DNA of 64,000 nucleotides from Pelagicoccus albus (GTDB lineage Bacteria > Verrucomicrobiota > Verrucomicrobiia > Opitutales > Opitutaceae). The notes beneath the pieces were generated by a model. That model saw nothing but the letters and a program-made list of their open reading frames with translations. It made no database searches and had not been told where the DNA came from. Location: NCBI RefSeq assembly GCF_014230145.1, contig NZ_JACHVC010000012.1, forward strand, positions 749,001 to 813,000, written 5' to 3'. This document shows, piece by piece, positions 62,924 to 64,000 of this stretch. The position numbers and the translations under genes were made by a program. How positions within the stretch are numbered: the first letter of the stretch is position 1; each line of letters opens with the position of its first letter.

Positions 62924-64000
62924 ATGCCTGAAACTTCGCCCAGTCTGTCCGTCACCATTCTTTCCGGCTTCCTCGGAGCAGGAAAGACCACCCTGCTGAA
63001 TCACCTGCTCCTAAACGCCGACGGCGAACGTATCGCAGTCATCGTCAACGATATCGGCGAAGTGAATATAGACGCATCCCTGATCCAAAGCGAAGTTCGC
63101 AGCCTGGAGAGCGGCTCACAAAGCGAGGTGGTCGAGCTGACCGGTGGTTGCATTTGCTGCACCATTCAAGGCGATCTCGCCCTAGCAGTCATGGATCTCG
63201 CCCAAAAAGGAAATATCGACCACATCGTGATCGAGTCCACTGGCGTCGCCGAGCCCACCCAAATCGTACACACCTTCCTAACACCGGGCCCCAACGGCAA
63301 ATCACTGGAGGAAGTGGTTCAAATCGACAGCCTGGTCACGGTCATCGACTCCGCCTTTTTCCTAAAAGAATGGAAGGCGAATCAAGCGAAAGGGGCCAAT
63401 CGCGAACTTCTTCGCCAACAGGATGAGCGGCCTGTTTTTGAATTGGTCGTAGAGCAAATCGAATGCGCCGACCTCCTCGTCATCAACAAGATGGATATGG
63501 TCAGCGACCAAGAACGCTCGGAAATCCGCATCATCTTGGACGAACTCAATCGACGCGCCACTAAACACGAATGTGAAAATGGCCAATTGGCCAACCAAGC
63601 AATCCTTCACAACCATTCCTTCGATTTGGATAAAACCTTGTCGGGCGCAAGTTGGCTCCAAAGCCTCAACAAACAAGACCAGGACTCCGGCCCCGCAGAT
63701 CCCGTGGAAGACGCCCGCCCCGTCACCTTCCGCAAACTCTCCGCACCGGTGAGTTCCCTTATTCAACCGAGCATCTCGAAGGCCCTAGATCCCATCAATA
63801 AAGCCAAGCAGGGTCTCGTCACCCTCGTTTACCGAGCTCGACGCCCCTTCAGCGCCGACAAGTTCGCACACATTATCAACAACTCGATTCCCGGTCTCCT
63901 CCGAGCCAAGGGTTACGCTTGGATCGATGGAAACGACGCCCAAGTCGGCTTCCTCTCTATCGCCGGATCCACGACACGTTGCGACTTCATCGGAAGCTGG
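62924..64000 (+). CDS. CobW/COG0523 family GTPase, right end cut off
   Basis: I translated this frame by hand: 359 codons open to the window edge. The G-domain has [20 protein letters not shown] (Walker A), the metal-binding motif CICC in [20 protein letters not shown] spaced after [16 protein letters not shown] and [10 protein letters not shown] (the NKxD base-specific motif). After a Gln/Asp-rich linker the C-terminal CobW domain begins (about 300 onward, [20 protein letters not shown]). COG0523 proteins are GTP-driven metal chaperones, often for zinc. The partner metal here is unknown; a zinc peptidase gene is divergent. Confidence 0.92.
   Translation, partial: MPETSPSLSVTILSGFLGAGKTTLLNHLLLNADGERIAVIVNDIGEVNIDASLIQSEVRSLESGSQSEVVELTGGCICCTIQGDLALAVMDLAQKGNIDHIVIESTGVAEPTQIVHTFLTPGPNGKSLEEVVQIDSLVTVIDSAFFLKEWKANQAKGANRELLRQQDERPVFELVVEQIECADLLVINKMDMVSDQERSEIRIILDELNRRATKHECENGQLANQAILHNHSFDLDKTLSGASWLQSLNKQDQDSGPADPVEDARPVTFRKLSAPVSSLIQPSISKALDPINKAKQGLVTLVYRARRPFSADKFAHIINNSIPGLLRAKGYAWIDGNDAQVGFLSIAGSTTRCDFIGSW

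Noticed and set aside
1-64000. Search for tRNA, rRNA, CRISPR arrays, insertion sequences and phage genes
   Set aside because: No cloverleaf-like segment, regular repeat array, transposase or phage structural gene was seen by eye; a dedicated RNA scan could still find a small RNA.

Overview
The window reads as a chromosomal stretch of a Gram-negative, free-living, probably marine bacterium. It has TonB-dependent uptake, periplasmic enzymes, M16 peptidases and a rhombosortase. Gene content and protein style (OleC/OleD, a prokaryotic cation-chloride cotransporter, exported beta-carbonic anhydrase, large hybrid kinases) fit Verrucomicrobiota, class Opitutae (Pelagicoccus-like). That placement is inference from the sequence, not a database result. 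GC is moderate (low to mid 50s %) and genes are dense. Many starts lack a clear Shine-Dalgarno sequence. I see no rRNA, tRNA, CRISPR array, prophage or insertion sequence.

Layout. 1-4 kb: cell-surface sugar genes (glf, an inositol-phosphatase-like enzyme, divergent galE) and a partial unknown gene at the left edge. 4-9.2 kb: a soluble hybrid histidine kinase, then a CheA-type kinase whose N-terminus holds two copies of an unknown ~105-residue module. 9.3-17.6 kb: housekeeping and redox genes (dus, exported thioredoxin-like protein, recQ, methyltransferase, SelW-like protein, periplasmic carbonic anhydrase, Spx/ArsC-like protein, FIG-family phosphatase, pseudouridine synthase). 17.7-25.7 kb: a membrane hybrid kinase, DnaQ-like exonuclease, SMUG-type DNA glycosylase, a 55-residue protein with its own strong terminator, exported MsrB, an unknown protein, aat and an EamA transporter. 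25.8-29.0 kb: a translationally coupled operon rhodanese - MauE-like - peroxiredoxin followed by a TonB-dependent receptor. 29.2-36.5 kb: a free Hpt protein, an HDOD protein, a small RHH-like protein, a polytopic membrane protein, an orphan vsr and a third hybrid kinase.

36.6-42.3 kb: oleC behind rnd, then a rhombosortase downstream of a VIT/vWA protein whose tail looks like its sorting signal. 42.5-48.7 kb: cysJ, a cation-chloride cotransporter and a Na/Pi cotransporter. 48.7-52.7 kb: an M16 peptidase that has lost its zinc motif, a mini RNase III-like protein and an unknown protein. 52.8-56.0 kb: a plus-strand operon oleD - sixA - rmlD-like - lipoate/octanoyl transferase-like. 56.3-64 kb: a SNF2 helicase, a small membrane protein, an active M16 peptidase and a divergent COG0523 GTPase cut by the right edge.

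Themes that link genes: multi-step phosphorelay signalling (three hybrid kinases, CheA, Hpt, SixA), head-to-head olefin synthesis split over two loci (oleC, oleD; no oleA or oleB in the window), surface sorting by rhombosortase, and thiol/redox maintenance in the envelope.
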